Part shown: in pieces, positions 33,287 through 43,177 of the stretch | How the letters are laid out: each line of letters starts with the position of its first letter | Position numbering within the stretch: position 1 is the stretch's first letter | NCBI RefSeq assembly: GCF_030409835.1 | Contig: NZ_JAUFQO010000016.1 | Coordinates: forward strand, 1 to 64,000 | Length of the DNA: 64,000 nucleotides | Origin: Lutimonas halocynthiae | GTDB taxonomy: Bacteria > Bacteroidota > Bacteroidia > Flavobacteriales > Flavobacteriaceae | Reading direction: 5' to 3' | Notes under the pieces: generated by a model | Databases searched by the model: none | The model's input: the letters and a program-made list of their open reading frames with translations, nothing else | Told to the model about the DNA's origin: nothing | Translations under genes and position numbers: made by a program

Positions 33287-33876
33287 AGGAAAATATCATT
33301 AGACATAATTATCAGGTAAGTAAATTAGAGCGGCAAGAATTATTAGGTCAAAATTCTTTATTACTTTGGTTTACTGGTTTGTCTGGATCTGGAAAATCGA
33401 CTATTGCAAATGCCTTAGAACATAAATTACACGTAGAAGGCATTAAAACCTATGCCCTTGACGGTGATAATATAAGAAAGGGAATCAATAATGATCTGAC
33501 ATTTAGCCCGGAAGATCGAAAGGAGAATATTCGAAGAATCGCTGAAATTGCTAATTTAATGGTAGATGCTGGAGTTGTTGTATTAGCTGCTTTTGTATCA
33601 CCCTACAAAAAAGATAGGGAAAACATTGCCCGTATTGTGGGAAATGATAACTTTGTCGAAATTTTTGTAAATACGTCTATAGAAGAATGTGAAAAAAGAG
33701 ACGTCAAAGGTTTGTATAAGAAAGCAAGAGCTGGAGAAATAAAAGATTTTACAGGAGTTAATGCTCCGTATGAAGCACCTGAGAACCCTGAAGTTGAAAT
33801 CATCACAGATGGTCTTTCGATTGAAGAGTGTGTTTTGAAAATATATGATAAGATAAAACCAAAATTAAAAATATGA
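33283..33876 (+). CDS. cysC: Adenylylsulfate (APS) kinase
   Basis: A 197-residue P-loop kinase: WFTGLSGSGKSTIANALEH, the APS-binding DGDNIRKGINNDLTFSPEDR and the lid region GLYKKARAGEIKDFTGV. It phosphorylates APS to PAPS, the sulfate donor for sulfotransferases. It overlaps both neighbours by 4 bp. A complete PAPS pathway (cysD, cysN, cysC) plus PAP removal (cysQ) in one operon favours sulfation over assimilation as the purpose. Confidence 0.95.
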   Translation: MKENIIRHNYQVSKLERQELLGQNSLLLWFTGLSGSGKSTIANALEHKLHVEGIKTYALDGDNIRKGINNDLTFSPEDRKENIRRIAEIANLMVDAGVVVLAAFVSPYKKDRENIARIVGNDNFVEIFVNTSIEECEKRDVKGLYKKARAGEIKDFTGVNAPYEAPENPEVEIITDGLSIEECVLKIYDKIKPKLKI

Positions 33877-34778
33877 CAAAGTATTTTTTAAATTATTTAG
33901 ATGAATTAGAGGCCGAAGCTGTATTTGTATTGCGCGAGGTCTATGCACAATTCCAAAATCCTGTGATCTTATTTTCAGGAGGTAAGGACTCGATCGTATT
34001 GGCACATTTGGCTAAAAAGGCATTTTATCCTGCAAAGGTTCCTTTTCCATTAATGCATATTGATACGGGTCATAATTTCCCTGAAACGATTCAGTTTAGA
34101 GATGACTTAATTAGCAAGTTAGGCGCAACATTATTGGTTGGTTCTGTTCAAGAAGCGATTGATACGAACAGAGTTGTAGAAGAACAAGGAAAGAACGCAA
34201 CTAGAAATGAATTACAAATTACCACTTTGCTCGACGCCATTGAAAGCAATCAGGTTGACTGTGCCATTGGAGGAGGAAGACGTGATGAAGAAAAAGCCAG
34301 AGCAAAAGAAAGGTTCTTTTCTCACAGGGATGACTTTGGTCAATGGACGCCTAAAAATCAAAGACCAGAACTTTGGAATATATTTAATGGGAAAATGAGA
34401 CAAGGTGAGCATTTTAGAGCTTTCCCTATCAGTAATTGGACTGAGATGGATGTTTGGAATTATATTACTAGAGAGAATATAGCTATTCCAAGCTTGTATT
34501 TTGCCCATGATCGTAAAGTAGTTTGGAGAAGTGACAGTTGGATTCCTGTTTCAGACTATCTGATCATGCAGGAGGACGAAGAAGTTCAGACTAAAAAAGT
34601 ACGGTTTAGAACACTTGGGGATATTACCATTACCGGTGGTATTGAAAGTGAAGCGGATACTTTGGAAAAGATTGTTGAAGAAGTTGCTGCAATGAGAGAA
34701 ACTGAAAGGGGTAACAGAACAGATGACAAACGTTCTGAATCGTCGATGGAAGATAGAAAAAAACAAGGTTATTTTTAA
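33873..34778 (+). CDS. cysD: Sulfate adenylyltransferase subunit 2
   Basis: A 301-residue PP-loop ATPase subunit with FSGGKDSIVLAHLA, the family block AIGGGRRDEEKARAKERFFS and NQRPELWNIFNG. It forms APS from sulfate and ATP together with the GTPase subunit encoded 23 bp downstream. The C-terminus ends with the charged KRSESSMEDRKKQGYF expected of full-length CysD. Confidence 0.95.
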   Translation: MTKYFLNYLDELEAEAVFVLREVYAQFQNPVILFSGGKDSIVLAHLAKKAFYPAKVPFPLMHIDTGHNFPETIQFRDDLISKLGATLLVGSVQEAIDTNRVVEEQGKNATRNELQITTLLDAIESNQVDCAIGGGRRDEEKARAKERFFSHRDDFGQWTPKNQRPELWNIFNGKMRQGEHFRAFPISNWTEMDVWNYITRENIAIPSLYFAHDRKVVWRSDSWIPVSDYLIMQEDEEVQTKKVRFRTLGDITITGGIESEADTLEKIVEEVAAMRETERGNRTDDKRSESSMEDRKKQGYF

Positions 34779-34801
34779 TATAAAGCAAAAGAAAAAGTAT
34801 T

Positions 34802-36058
34802 ATGAGTATTGATAAGAACCAACTTTTAAGATTTACAACAGCAGGTAGTGTTGATGATGGAAAAAGTACGCTAATAGGAAGATTGCTTTATGATTCAAAA
34901 TCTATTTTTGAGGATCAGATGGCTTCTGTTGAAAAAACAAGTAAGCGTAAAGGATTTAAAACTGTTGATTTAGCTCTTTTTACGGATGGGTTGAGAGACG
35001 AGAGAGAGCAAGGTATTACGATTGACGTAGCCTACCGTTATTTTACCACACCAAAGCGTAAATTTATTATCGCTGACACACCAGGCCATGTTCAGTATAC
35101 AAGAAATATGGTTACGGGAGCATCAACAGCCAATGTGGCTTTGGTACTTATTGATGCGAGAAAGGGTGTAATAGAGCAGACTAAAAGACATTCATTTATA
35201 GCATCTCTTCTTCAAATATCACATATTATTGTTTGTGTGAATAAAATGGACCTTGTTGAATATAAAGAAGAAGTATTTGATGACATTGTGGAACAATATG
35301 AAGAAATGTCTGGAAAAATGATGATCAAGGATGTGCGTTATATTCCATTATCTGCTTTGAATGGAGATAATGTGGTGAATCGTTCTGATAAAATGCCTTG
35401 GTATCAAAATGCACCATTATTGCATACACTTGAGACACTGCATATAGCCAGTGATAACAATATGGTGGATGCAAGATTCCCGGTACAAACTGTTCTAAGA
35501 CCCCAGGATGATGAGCACCATGATTACAGAGGTTATGCCGGATCAGTTGCCGGAGGTATTTTTAGGGTTGGAGATGATGTAAGATTGTTACCATCTGGAT
35601 TTGAATCCAAAATCAAATCGATCAATCGTTATGAAGAGGAAGTTAAAGAGGCTTTTGACGGGATGAGTGTTGCCATTACCCTTGAAGATGACATTGACCT
35701 CAGTAGAGGGGATATGATTGTTAAACCTAATAATTTACCTGTAAAAGATCAGCGACTTTCTGCAATGATCTGTTGGTTCCATGAAAATTCGGCTAGACCA
35801 AGGGCGAAGTATATTCTGAAACATACTTCTAATGAACCAATGGCGATGATCAATGAGATCGAATATAAGGTAGACGTAAACACACTTCGTCGAATCACAG
35901 ATGATCAGGAGATCAATATGAATGATATTTGTAAAGTCAAGATTCGTACGACTGCGCCAATTATGATGGATGAATATTCAAGAAATAGGAAAACAGGAAG
36001 TTTTATTCTGATAGATGCCGGTACCAATGAAACCGTAGCTGGAGGAATGCTCCTATAG
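34802..36058 (+). CDS. cysN: Sulfate adenylyltransferase subunit 1 (GTPase)
   Basis: A 418-residue translation-factor-like GTPase: G1 TAGSVDDGKSTLIGRLL, the switch-2 DTPGHVQYTRNMVTGAS, and NKMDL. It couples GTP hydrolysis to APS formation by CysD. It is the short form without a fused APS kinase, in keeping with a separate cysC upstream. A clear terminator follows, so this is the end of the operon that starts at 25812 or of a sub-operon within it. Confidence 0.95.
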   Translation: MSIDKNQLLRFTTAGSVDDGKSTLIGRLLYDSKSIFEDQMASVEKTSKRKGFKTVDLALFTDGLRDEREQGITIDVAYRYFTTPKRKFIIADTPGHVQYTRNMVTGASTANVALVLIDARKGVIEQTKRHSFIASLLQISHIIVCVNKMDLVEYKEEVFDDIVEQYEEMSGKMMIKDVRYIPLSALNGDNVVNRSDKMPWYQNAPLLHTLETLHIASDNNMVDARFPVQTVLRPQDDEHHDYRGYAGSVAGGIFRVGDDVRLLPSGFESKIKSINRYEEEVKEAFDGMSVAITLEDDIDLSRGDMIVKPNNLPVKDQRLSAMICWFHENSARPRAKYILKHTSNEPMAMINEIEYKVDVNTLRRITDDQEINMNDICKVKIRTTAPIMMDEYSRNRKTGSFILIDAGTNETVAGGMLL

Positions 36059-36084
36059 AAAATATATATAGATTTAAATTAAAG

Positions 36085-36111
36085 AGACTGTTTTTATAAC
36101 AGTCTTTTTTT
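36085..36111 (+). terminator. Rho-independent terminator after cysN
   Basis: AGACTGTT (36085-36092), a 5-nt loop, AACAGTCT (36098-36105) and a T-run. It closes the exopolysaccharide/sulfation transcript. Confidence 0.85.
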
Positions 36112-36184
36112 ATGGCACAAATTCAGGATGGTTTCGCAGGAATTTTATCAGTCACTTAAAGATAAAAAAACAATAATAATCGCC

Positions 36185-36192
36185 TATATTTG
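36185..36192 (+). promoter_or_regulatory. -7 box for ychF
   Basis: TATATTTG, an exact TAnnTTTG, 20 nt before the ychF start codon. Confidence 0.55.
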
Positions 36193-36212
36193 CAATCCAA
36201 AAAATTTATACA

Positions 36213-37307
36213 ATGAAAGCAGGAATTGTAGGACTTCCTAATGTAGGAAAATCGACTTTATTTAATTGTCTGTCAAATGCCAAGGCACAATCAGCGAACT
36301 TTCCATTTTGTACCATTGAGCCTAATATAGGTGTTGTGAATGTGCCAGATGAAAGACTTGAAAAGCTTGAAAGTTTGGTGAACCCAGAAAGGGTTATGCC
36401 CGCCACTGTTGAAATAGTGGATATTGCAGGTCTGGTAAAAGGTGCCAGTAAGGGTGAAGGGCTTGGAAATAAGTTCTTGGCAAATATAAGAGAAACAGAT
36501 GCGATCATTCATGTTTTACGATGTTTCGATAATGATAATATTATTCATGTTGATGCAAATATAGATCCTGTTCGAGATAAGGAAACGATCGATATGGAGT
36601 TGCAATTGAAGGATCTTGAAACAGTTGAGAAAAAATTAGACAAGGCTAAGAAAGCTTCAAGAACCGGCGACAAAGCAGCGATAAAGGAGTTGGCAATTTT
36701 AACTAAGGTGGTTGAAAACCTTGAAGCTGCCGTTTCTGTAAGAGCGATTGAATTTACAGAAAAAGAAAGAGAAGAATTTATAAGTCCGCTTCAACTACTA
36801 ACAGATAAGCCAGTATTATACGTTTGCAACGTTGATGAAGCGGCTGCGGTTAGCGGCAATGCTTATGTAGATAGGGTTATGGAAGCGGTTAAAGATGAAA
36901 ATGCAGAAGTTTTGGTATTAGCTGTAGCCACCGAAGCTGATATTATGGAACTTGAAGCCTATGATGAGCGCCAAATGTTTTTGGAAGATCTCGGCTTAGA
37001 TGAGCCAGGGGTTTCAAAACTAATCAGATCGGCTTATAAATTATTAAAACTACAGACGTATTTTACAGCTGGTGAAAAAGAAGTTAGGGCTTGGACCATA
37101 CATATTGGTGATTCAGCTCCACAAGCAGCCGGTGTTATACATACTGATTTTGAAAAGGGATTTATTAGAGCGGAAGTAATCAAATATGACGATTTCGTTC
37201 ATTTTGGAAGTGAGATAAAAGTCAAGGAGGCTGGAAAATTGTCGGTTGAAGGAAAAGAATACATCGTTAAAGATGGAGATATGATGAACTTTCGTTTTAA
37301 CGTTTAA
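36213..37307 (+). CDS. ychF: Redox-responsive ribosome-associated ATPase YchF
   Basis: A 364-residue Obg-family protein with G1 GLPNVGKSTLFNCLSN, switch DIAGLVKGASKGEGLGNKF, the coiled-coil hairpin (about residues 130-200) and a C-terminal TGS domain. YchF/OLA1 proteins bind ATP rather than GTP and affect translation and the oxidative stress response. It is monocistronic or followed by tgt after 32 bp. Confidence 0.95.
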   Translation: MKAGIVGLPNVGKSTLFNCLSNAKAQSANFPFCTIEPNIGVVNVPDERLEKLESLVNPERVMPATVEIVDIAGLVKGASKGEGLGNKFLANIRETDAIIHVLRCFDNDNIIHVDANIDPVRDKETIDMELQLKDLETVEKKLDKAKKASRTGDKAAIKELAILTKVVENLEAAVSVRAIEFTEKEREEFISPLQLLTDKPVLYVCNVDEAAAVSGNAYVDRVMEAVKDENAEVLVLAVATEADIMELEAYDERQMFLEDLGLDEPGVSKLIRSAYKLLKLQTYFTAGEKEVRAWTIHIGDSAPQAAGVIHTDFEKGFIRAEVIKYDDFVHFGSEIKVKEAGKLSVEGKEYIVKDGDMMNFRFNV

Positions 37308-37339
37308 TTTGCTTATTAGGCTCTTGAAAAACACACCTT

Positions 37340-38470
37340 ATGAAGTTTGACATCAAACATAGCGATACGAAAAGTTCTGCAAGAGCGGGAACTATAACTA
37401 CTGACCATGGTAAAATTGAGACGCCTATTTTCATGCCGGTTGGGACAGTCGCTTCAGTTAAAGGTGTGCATCAGAAAGAACTGGAAGATGACATTAATGC
37501 CGACATTATTCTAGGGAATACCTATCATTTGTACCTGCGCCCCAAAACAGATATTTTAGAAGCTGCAGGTGGTTTGCATAAATTTATGAACTGGCAAAGA
37601 CCTCTTTTGACTGATTCAGGAGGTTATCAAGTTTATTCTTTGTCGGATAATAATAAAATCAAAGAAGAGGGTGTTAAGTTTAAATCCCACATAGATGGGT
37701 CTTCTCATTTTTTTTCTCCGGAATTTTCTATGGAAATTCAAAGGAAAATCGGAGCTGATATTTTTATGGCGTTTGACGAATGTACGCCTTATCCATGTGA
37801 ATATAATTATGCGAGAAACTCTATGCACATGACGCATAGATGGCTTGAGAGATGTTTGACTTATTTAAAAGACCATCCTGAAAAGTATGATTTTAAACAA
37901 ACGTTTTTCCCCATAGTACAAGGCAGTACCTATAAGGATCTTCGGAAACAATCAGCAGAATATATTGCGGGAGTAAATGCAGAAGGAAATGCTATTGGAG
38001 GTTTATCAGTTGGAGAACCTGCTGAAGAAATGTATGAAATGACAGAAATTGTTACAGCCATTCTTCCGAAAGATAAGCCCAGGTATTTGATGGGTGTTGG
38101 AACGCCAATTAATATCCTAGAAAACATTGCCCTGGGGATTGACATGTTTGATTGTGTCATGCCGACAAGAAACGCCAGAAATGGAATGCTTTTTACGGCA
38201 CATGGAACCATCAATATTAAAAATAAAAAATGGGAGGATGATTTTTCTCCATTAGATGAAATGGGTATCACGACTGTTGACACTTTGTATTCCAAGGCCT
38301 ATGTTAGACATTTGTTTGCAGCCAATGAATATCTGGGGAGACAAATAGCCTCTATTCATAATTTGGGATTTTACCTATGGTTGGTTCGTGAGGCCAGAAA
38401 GCATATCTTAGCAGGAGATTTTACTGAATGGAAGCATATGATGGTCCTTCAAATGGATAAAAGACTATAG
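37340..38470 (+). CDS. tgt: Queuine tRNA-ribosyltransferase, zinc cysteines absent
   Basis: A 376-residue TIM-barrel enzyme that exchanges guanine-34 of GUN-anticodon tRNAs for a queuosine precursor. It has the substrate-binding GTVASVKGV, the active-site Asp in LTDSGGYQVYSL, GGLSVGEPAEEM and the second catalytic Asp region DMFDCVMPTRNARNG. The C-terminal zinc site, usually CxCxxC and a His, reads SPLDEMGITTVDTLYSKAYV here, with no cysteine; only the His in SIHNLGF is kept. I believe this loss is shared with other Flavobacteriales, so activity is probably retained. Confidence 0.93.
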   Translation: MKFDIKHSDTKSSARAGTITTDHGKIETPIFMPVGTVASVKGVHQKELEDDINADIILGNTYHLYLRPKTDILEAAGGLHKFMNWQRPLLTDSGGYQVYSLSDNNKIKEEGVKFKSHIDGSSHFFSPEFSMEIQRKIGADIFMAFDECTPYPCEYNYARNSMHMTHRWLERCLTYLKDHPEKYDFKQTFFPIVQGSTYKDLRKQSAEYIAGVNAEGNAIGGLSVGEPAEEMYEMTEIVTAILPKDKPRYLMGVGTPINILENIALGIDMFDCVMPTRNARNGMLFTAHGTINIKNKKWEDDFSPLDEMGITTVDTLYSKAYVRHLFAANEYLGRQIASIHNLGFYLWLVREARKHILAGDFTEWKHMMVLQMDKRL

Positions 38471-38516
38471 GAGGTAAAAATTCCTGAGATAGCCATTTAA
38501 TTAATACGATTCGAAT

Positions 38517-39608
38517 TTGAAAATTCTAGATAAGTACATACTTAAGAAATATTTCACTTCTTTTATTTTCACCTTGCTAATTTTGATACCAATTGCCATG
38601 GCAATTGATGTATCTGAAAAAGTGGGGAAATTTCTAAAAGCAGAGGATCTTACAGTAGAGGAGATTATCAATGATTATTACCTTAATTTTATCGTGAATT
38701 ACGGGAATACTTTTATGCCTTTGGCGCTTTTTATCTCCGTAATTATGTTTACTTCCAAATTATCTGGAAATTCTGAGATCATTGCCATTCACAGTTCGGG
38801 AATTTCTTTTACCCGCTTTTTAAGACCTTATTTAATCGGAGCGACAATCATTACTGTCATCTCATTATATGCTAATCATTTTGTGGTTCCAAATTCCAAT
38901 AAGTCATTGGAGAAGTTTGAAGAGACCTATTTAAGATCTATTTATAAGAAAAAAACAAAAAGCTCTGTGAGTAAAGTGAGTTTGCAACTCAGTGAAGATG
39001 ATTACGTTTACTTTGGGTATTTCAATTTTAAATCTAAGAATGGCTATAATTTTTCATACGAACATTTTGATGGAAATAAATTGGTTTATAAAATTATTTC
39101 CCAGAACATACGTTGGAATGAAAATGATAGTACCTACAGATTAAGTACCTATAGAAAGCGTTTTATTGGATCACATCAGGATAGCCTTGATTCAGGAAGT
39201 TTTATGGATACTACTTTTAATTTTCAACCCAAAGACCTCTTATATGTTGATTATTTGGCACGAGAAATGCCTTCCTTGGAGCTAAGTGAACACATTAAGA
39301 AATCTGAAAACAGAGGTGTAGAGAATCTCAATAATTATAAGGTCGAAATCTATAAAAGAACGAGTTTGCCAATTTCTTCTTTTGTTTTAACATTGATTGC
39401 TGTGACTCTAGCATCAAAAAAGAGAAGGGGAGGGATAGGTGTGAATCTTGCCGCTGGAATTAGTTTGATGTTTTTGTACGTATTCTTTATGAAAGTTTCT
39501 GAAGTTTTGGGATCAACGGCTGAATCTATTCCATTATTAATGGTGTGGATACCAAATATTATTTTTGGAATTATAGCCGCTTATCTTTATGTCAATGCCA
39601 ACAAATAA
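38517..39608 (+). CDS. LptF/LptG-family lipopolysaccharide export permease
   Basis: A 363-residue YjgP/YjgQ permease: two membrane helices at the N-terminus (about 13-33, 62-80), a third near 100-120, a periplasmic beta-domain (about 125-270), and three C-terminal helices. It would work with LptB in LPS extraction from the inner membrane. Start is TTG (38517): the following KILDKYILKKYFTSF is the conserved N-terminus. It overlaps the next gene by 20 bp. Whether it is LptF or LptG is not clear. Confidence 0.9.
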   Translation: MKILDKYILKKYFTSFIFTLLILIPIAMAIDVSEKVGKFLKAEDLTVEEIINDYYLNFIVNYGNTFMPLALFISVIMFTSKLSGNSEIIAIHSSGISFTRFLRPYLIGATIITVISLYANHFVVPNSNKSLEKFEETYLRSIYKKKTKSSVSKVSLQLSEDDYVYFGYFNFKSKNGYNFSYEHFDGNKLVYKIISQNIRWNENDSTYRLSTYRKRFIGSHQDSLDSGSFMDTTFNFQPKDLLYVDYLAREMPSLELSEHIKKSENRGVENLNNYKVEIYKRTSLPISSFVLTLIAVTLASKKRRGGIGVNLAAGISLMFLYVFFMKVSEVLGSTAESIPLLMVWIPNIIFGIIAAYLYVNANK

Positions 39609-40494
39609 ATTTAAAAACCAGCTTCATCTTCATTTCATTGTTTTTATTTGGGGATTTACAGCCATTCTTGGCGCATTGATTTCAATTGATGCAATACCCT
39701 TGGTTTGGTTTCGCGTTCTTTTGGCCTCAGGGGTGTTATTTCTCTTTTTAAAAATCAGAAAAATTCCATTTAATGAAAATGGAAGTGATATGCTGAATTT
39801 ATTTATAGGAGGGGTTTTGGTAGCACTGCACTGGGTTACATTTTTCTATGCCATTAAAATATCCACGGTATCAACAACCTTAATAACACTGTCATCCAGC
39901 GCATTTTTTGTAGTGATTATCAAACCTCTCTTTGAGAAAAAAAGGATTGAGATCTACGAGCTATTATTGGCATTTTTGACTATGATCGGTTTTGTTGTGA
40001 TTTTTTATAGCGAAAAATTATACACAGTTGGGATACTAGTTGCATTGGTATCGGCAATTCTCGTCGCATTATTTTCTGTTTATAATAGTAAACTGATAAA
40101 AAGCTATAGCGGCAGTAAAATTGCTTTTTATGAATTGTTTTTTGCAGGTGTTTTTTTGACTATAATCCTGCTTGTCAAAAAAGATTTTAACATAGCGTAT
40201 TTTCAACTTAGTCAATCGGACTGGTTCTATTTGTTGGTGCTGGCTGTTATTTGTACTGCCTATCCATTTGTAGTGGCTACCAACCTTTTAAAAAGGATGA
40301 GTCCTTTTACTATAGTACTTACAAACAACCTGGAGCCAGTCTATGGTATTATTTTGGCATTGATCATTTTTAAAGAAAAAGAACAAATGAGTATTCAATT
40401 TTATATTGGTGCAGCTATTATATTTAGTAGTGTTCTATTGAATGGAATTTTGAAAAGCCAGAAATTTACAGGAAGAATGAGAACTAAAGAATAA
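39589..40494 (+). CDS. EamA/DMT-family transporter
   Basis: A 301-residue membrane protein with ten predicted helices in two EamA halves (first around HFIVFIWGFTAILGALI, second around LVALVSAILVALFSVYNSK), characteristic of drug/metabolite transporters. The substrate is unknown. The start lies 20 bp inside the LptF/G gene. Confidence 0.9.
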   Translation: MSMPTNKFKNQLHLHFIVFIWGFTAILGALISIDAIPLVWFRVLLASGVLFLFLKIRKIPFNENGSDMLNLFIGGVLVALHWVTFFYAIKISTVSTTLITLSSSAFFVVIIKPLFEKKRIEIYELLLAFLTMIGFVVIFYSEKLYTVGILVALVSAILVALFSVYNSKLIKSYSGSKIAFYELFFAGVFLTIILLVKKDFNIAYFQLSQSDWFYLLVLAVICTAYPFVVATNLLKRMSPFTIVLTNNLEPVYGIILALIIFKEKEQMSIQFYIGAAIIFSSVLLNGILKSQKFTGRMRTKE

Positions 40495-40511
40495 TAGTTG
40501 CTCAAAGTTTA

Positions 40512-40519
40512 TATATTTG
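40512..40519 (+). promoter_or_regulatory. -7 box for accA
   Basis: TATATTTG, matching TAnnTTTG, 36 nt before the accA start codon. Confidence 0.5.
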
Positions 40520-40555
40520 TAGCCTTAAAGATTATAAAAAATCAACTCAACGAAA

Positions 40556-41509
40556 ATGGAATATCTGGATTTTGAATTACCAATAAAAGAGTTAGAAGAC
40601 CAGTTGGATAAGTGCAAGCTCATTGGAGAAGAAAGCGATGTGGATGTGACTGAAACTTGTCAGCAAATTGAGTCTAAATTAGAAGTTACTCGAAAAGAAA
40701 TATTTAAGAACTTAACAGCCTGGCAAAGAGTGCAGTTGTCTAGACATCCGTCTAGACCGTATACCTTAGATTTTATTAAAGCCCTTACCAAAGGAACTTT
40801 TATGGAATTGCATGGTGACCGTACGGTAAAAGATGATAAGGCTATGGTGGGCGGATTAGGTAAAATAGGCGATCAGTCGTATATGTTTATTGGCCAGCAA
40901 AAAGGATATAACACCAAGACGAGACAGTACCGAAATTTTGGCATGTCGAACCCTGAAGGATATAGAAAAGCCTTAAGGCTAATGAAAATGGCTGAGAAAT
41001 TCGGAATTCCAGTTGTTACATTGATTGATACTCCTGGTGCTTACCCAGGTTTGGAAGCTGAAGAAAGAGGACAAGGCGAGGCTATAGCAAGGAATATTTT
41101 AGAAATGACCAGGCTGAAAACACAGATAATTTCTATTGTAATAGGTGAGGGTGCCTCAGGTGGCGCTATTGGTATTGGCGTTGGTGACAAGGTCATGATG
41201 CTGGAAAATACTTGGTATACAGTAATATCTCCTGAATCCTGTTCTTCTATTCTTTGGAGAAGCTGGGAATACAAGGAAGAAGCAGCCGAAGCCCTTAAGT
41301 TGACAGCGAAAGATATGAGTCGTCAGAAACTTATTGATGGAATCATCAAGGAACCTTTGGGGGGAGCGCATACCGATAGAGAAAAAACGTATAAGGCGGT
41401 TGAAATGGCCATTAAAAAAGCCTACAAAGAATTAAGTGGTTTATCTACTGAAAAGCTCATCGAACAACGTATGGACAAATATGCCAACATGGGCGTCTAT
41501 AAATCATAA
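40556..41509 (+). CDS. accA: Acetyl-CoA carboxylase carboxyltransferase, alpha subunit
   Basis: A 317-residue AccA: an N-terminal helical region ([12 protein letters not shown]), then the crotonase-fold carboxyltransferase with [40 protein letters not shown] and [15 protein letters not shown], the oxyanion-hole glycines. It makes malonyl-CoA for fatty-acid synthesis together with AccD and biotinylated AccB. It is monocistronic, with a strong terminator. Confidence 0.96.
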   Translation: MEYLDFELPIKELEDQLDKCKLIGEESDVDVTETCQQIESKLEVTRKEIFKNLTAWQRVQLSRHPSRPYTLDFIKALTKGTFMELHGDRTVKDDKAMVGGLGKIGDQSYMFIGQQKGYNTKTRQYRNFGMSNPEGYRKALRLMKMAEKFGIPVVTLIDTPGAYPGLEAEERGQGEAIARNILEMTRLKTQIISIVIGEGASGGAIGIGVGDKVMMLENTWYTVISPESCSSILWRSWEYKEEAAEALKLTAKDMSRQKLIDGIIKEPLGGAHTDREKTYKAVEMAIKKAYKELSGLSTEKLIEQRMDKYANMGVYKS

Positions 41510-41533
41510 GAAATTTTAGCTTAAATATAATAG

Positions 41534-41567
41534 GACCCTGGGTAGCTTATATCCAGGGTCTTTTTTT
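41534..41567 (+). terminator. Rho-independent terminator after accA
   Basis: GACCCTGG (41534-41541) pairs perfectly with CCAGGGTC (41553-41560), followed by seven T. Confidence 0.92.
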
Positions 41568-41627
41568 GTCGTGACTTTTCACATGCCTTGTTGATTTTTA
41601 TGTACTTTTATTGGTATATAGCGACTT

Positions 41628-43130
41628 ATGAAAATTCTCTCAGCAAAACAGGTTTATAAGGCCGATCAGGCCACAATGAAAAACTTGTCAATTTCATCTA
41701 CAGATTTGATGGAAAAAGCAGGCCTAGCTTGTTTTAATTGGATATATCAGGCTTTTCAACATGCTAAGAGGCCAATTCATGTTTTCTGTGGGATGGGTAA
41801 TAATGGAGGAGATGGTTTAGTTATAGCCAGACTGTTAGCTGAAAAAGCCCTAGATGTAAAAACTTACCTGGTCAATTTTAGTGATAAAAGAACTGATGAT
41901 TTTCGCATAAACCTTGAAAGACTAAAGAAGCTAAATAGTGATGTTTATGAGATTAATGCGGAAGGAGATTTTCCGAAGATTAGCAATAAGCACATTGTTG
42001 TTGATGCTATTTTCGGTATAGGACTTAAACGAGCTATTGATGGTTTCACAAGACAATTGGTTATGTGTCTTAACGCTTCAAAAGCCACAATTATTTCTAT
42101 TGACATACCTTCAGGTTTGTTCGCAAATCAACATATGATCGATAATGATGCGATCGTAAAAGCTGATCAGGTTTTAACCTTTCAGGTACCTAAATTAGCA
42201 TTGTTAATTCCGGAGAATCAAAATTTTATTTCAGAATGGATAGTTCTTGATATTGAGCTGGATAAGACCTATCTAGAAACGGTTGATGTTAAATATGAGT
42301 TTATAACAACAAATGATATCAAGAGAATCTATAAGAAAAGAAAAAGGTTTTCGCATAAAGGAAGCCACGGTCATAGTTTGATTATTGGAGGTAGTTTTGG
42401 TAAGATAGGCGCGGTTATACTGGCTTCAAGAGCTGCTATAAAATCTGGATCAGGTTTGGTGTCATCTTATATCCCGAAATGCGGCTATACGGCCATGCAG
42501 GTTTCAGTTCCAGAGGTAATGGTAGAAGTAGACGATGAAAAAATAGTCCAATTCTTTAATTTCAAGACCAAACCCAGTGCAATTGGTATTGGCCCGGGAT
42601 TAGGGACCCATCTAAAGACCAAAAAGGGATTTGTGGATTTTTATTCAAACTGTAAAATTCCGATGGTTATTGATGCGGATGGCTTAAATATTATCTCCGA
42701 ATTCAAAGACCTTAAGAAATTAATTCCAAAGAATACGATTTTAACGCCACACCCAAAAGAATTTGAACGTTTAGCAGGAAAATGGACTGATGATTATCAC
42801 AAGCTTGAAATGCTCAAGAAATTTTCTGTTAAGTATAAATGTGTTGTGGTTTTAAAAGGAGCCTACACGGCTGTTGCCTATCAAGGAAAGATCTGGTTTA
42901 ATTCCAGTGGTAATGCAGCCTTGGCAACTGCGGGAAGCGGCGATGTATTAACAGGAATTATTTGCTCCTTGCTAGCTCAAGGATATACCTCTATTGAAGC
43001 TGCTCTTATGGGTGTTTATATTCACGGACGAACTGCTGATATTGGTATTGAGTCAGAAGAATCGATGGAATCATTTATTGCTTCTGATATTATAGCGAAT
43101 CTAGCCAAGGTATTTAAAGAGCTTGCTTGA
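41628..43130 (+). CDS. nnr: Bifunctional NAD(P)H-hydrate epimerase / ADP-dependent dehydratase
   Basis: A 500-residue fusion that repairs damaged NAD(P)H. The N-terminal YjeF epimerase domain (about 1-215) contains FCGMGNNGGDGLVIARLL and VDAIFGIGL; the C-terminal ribokinase-fold dehydratase (about 235-495) contains SHGHSLIIGGSFGKIGA and the catalytic TAGSGDVLTGII. The fusion and length are standard. It overlaps the next open frame, but the real start of that gene is 47 bp further on. Confidence 0.94.
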   Translation: MKILSAKQVYKADQATMKNLSISSTDLMEKAGLACFNWIYQAFQHAKRPIHVFCGMGNNGGDGLVIARLLAEKALDVKTYLVNFSDKRTDDFRINLERLKKLNSDVYEINAEGDFPKISNKHIVVDAIFGIGLKRAIDGFTRQLVMCLNASKATIISIDIPSGLFANQHMIDNDAIVKADQVLTFQVPKLALLIPENQNFISEWIVLDIELDKTYLETVDVKYEFITTNDIKRIYKKRKRFSHKGSHGHSLIIGGSFGKIGAVILASRAAIKSGSGLVSSYIPKCGYTAMQVSVPEVMVEVDDEKIVQFFNFKTKPSAIGIGPGLGTHLKTKKGFVDFYSNCKIPMVIDADGLNIISEFKDLKKLIPKNTILTPHPKEFERLAGKWTDDYHKLEMLKKFSVKYKCVVVLKGAYTAVAYQGKIWFNSSGNAALATAGSGDVLTGIICSLLAQGYTSIEAALMGVYIHGRTADIGIESEESMESFIASDIIANLAKVFKELA

Positions 43131-43177
43131 CTTGGATTGTGGCATTGATTTTGTGTTATATTAATAAAACCTACCCT

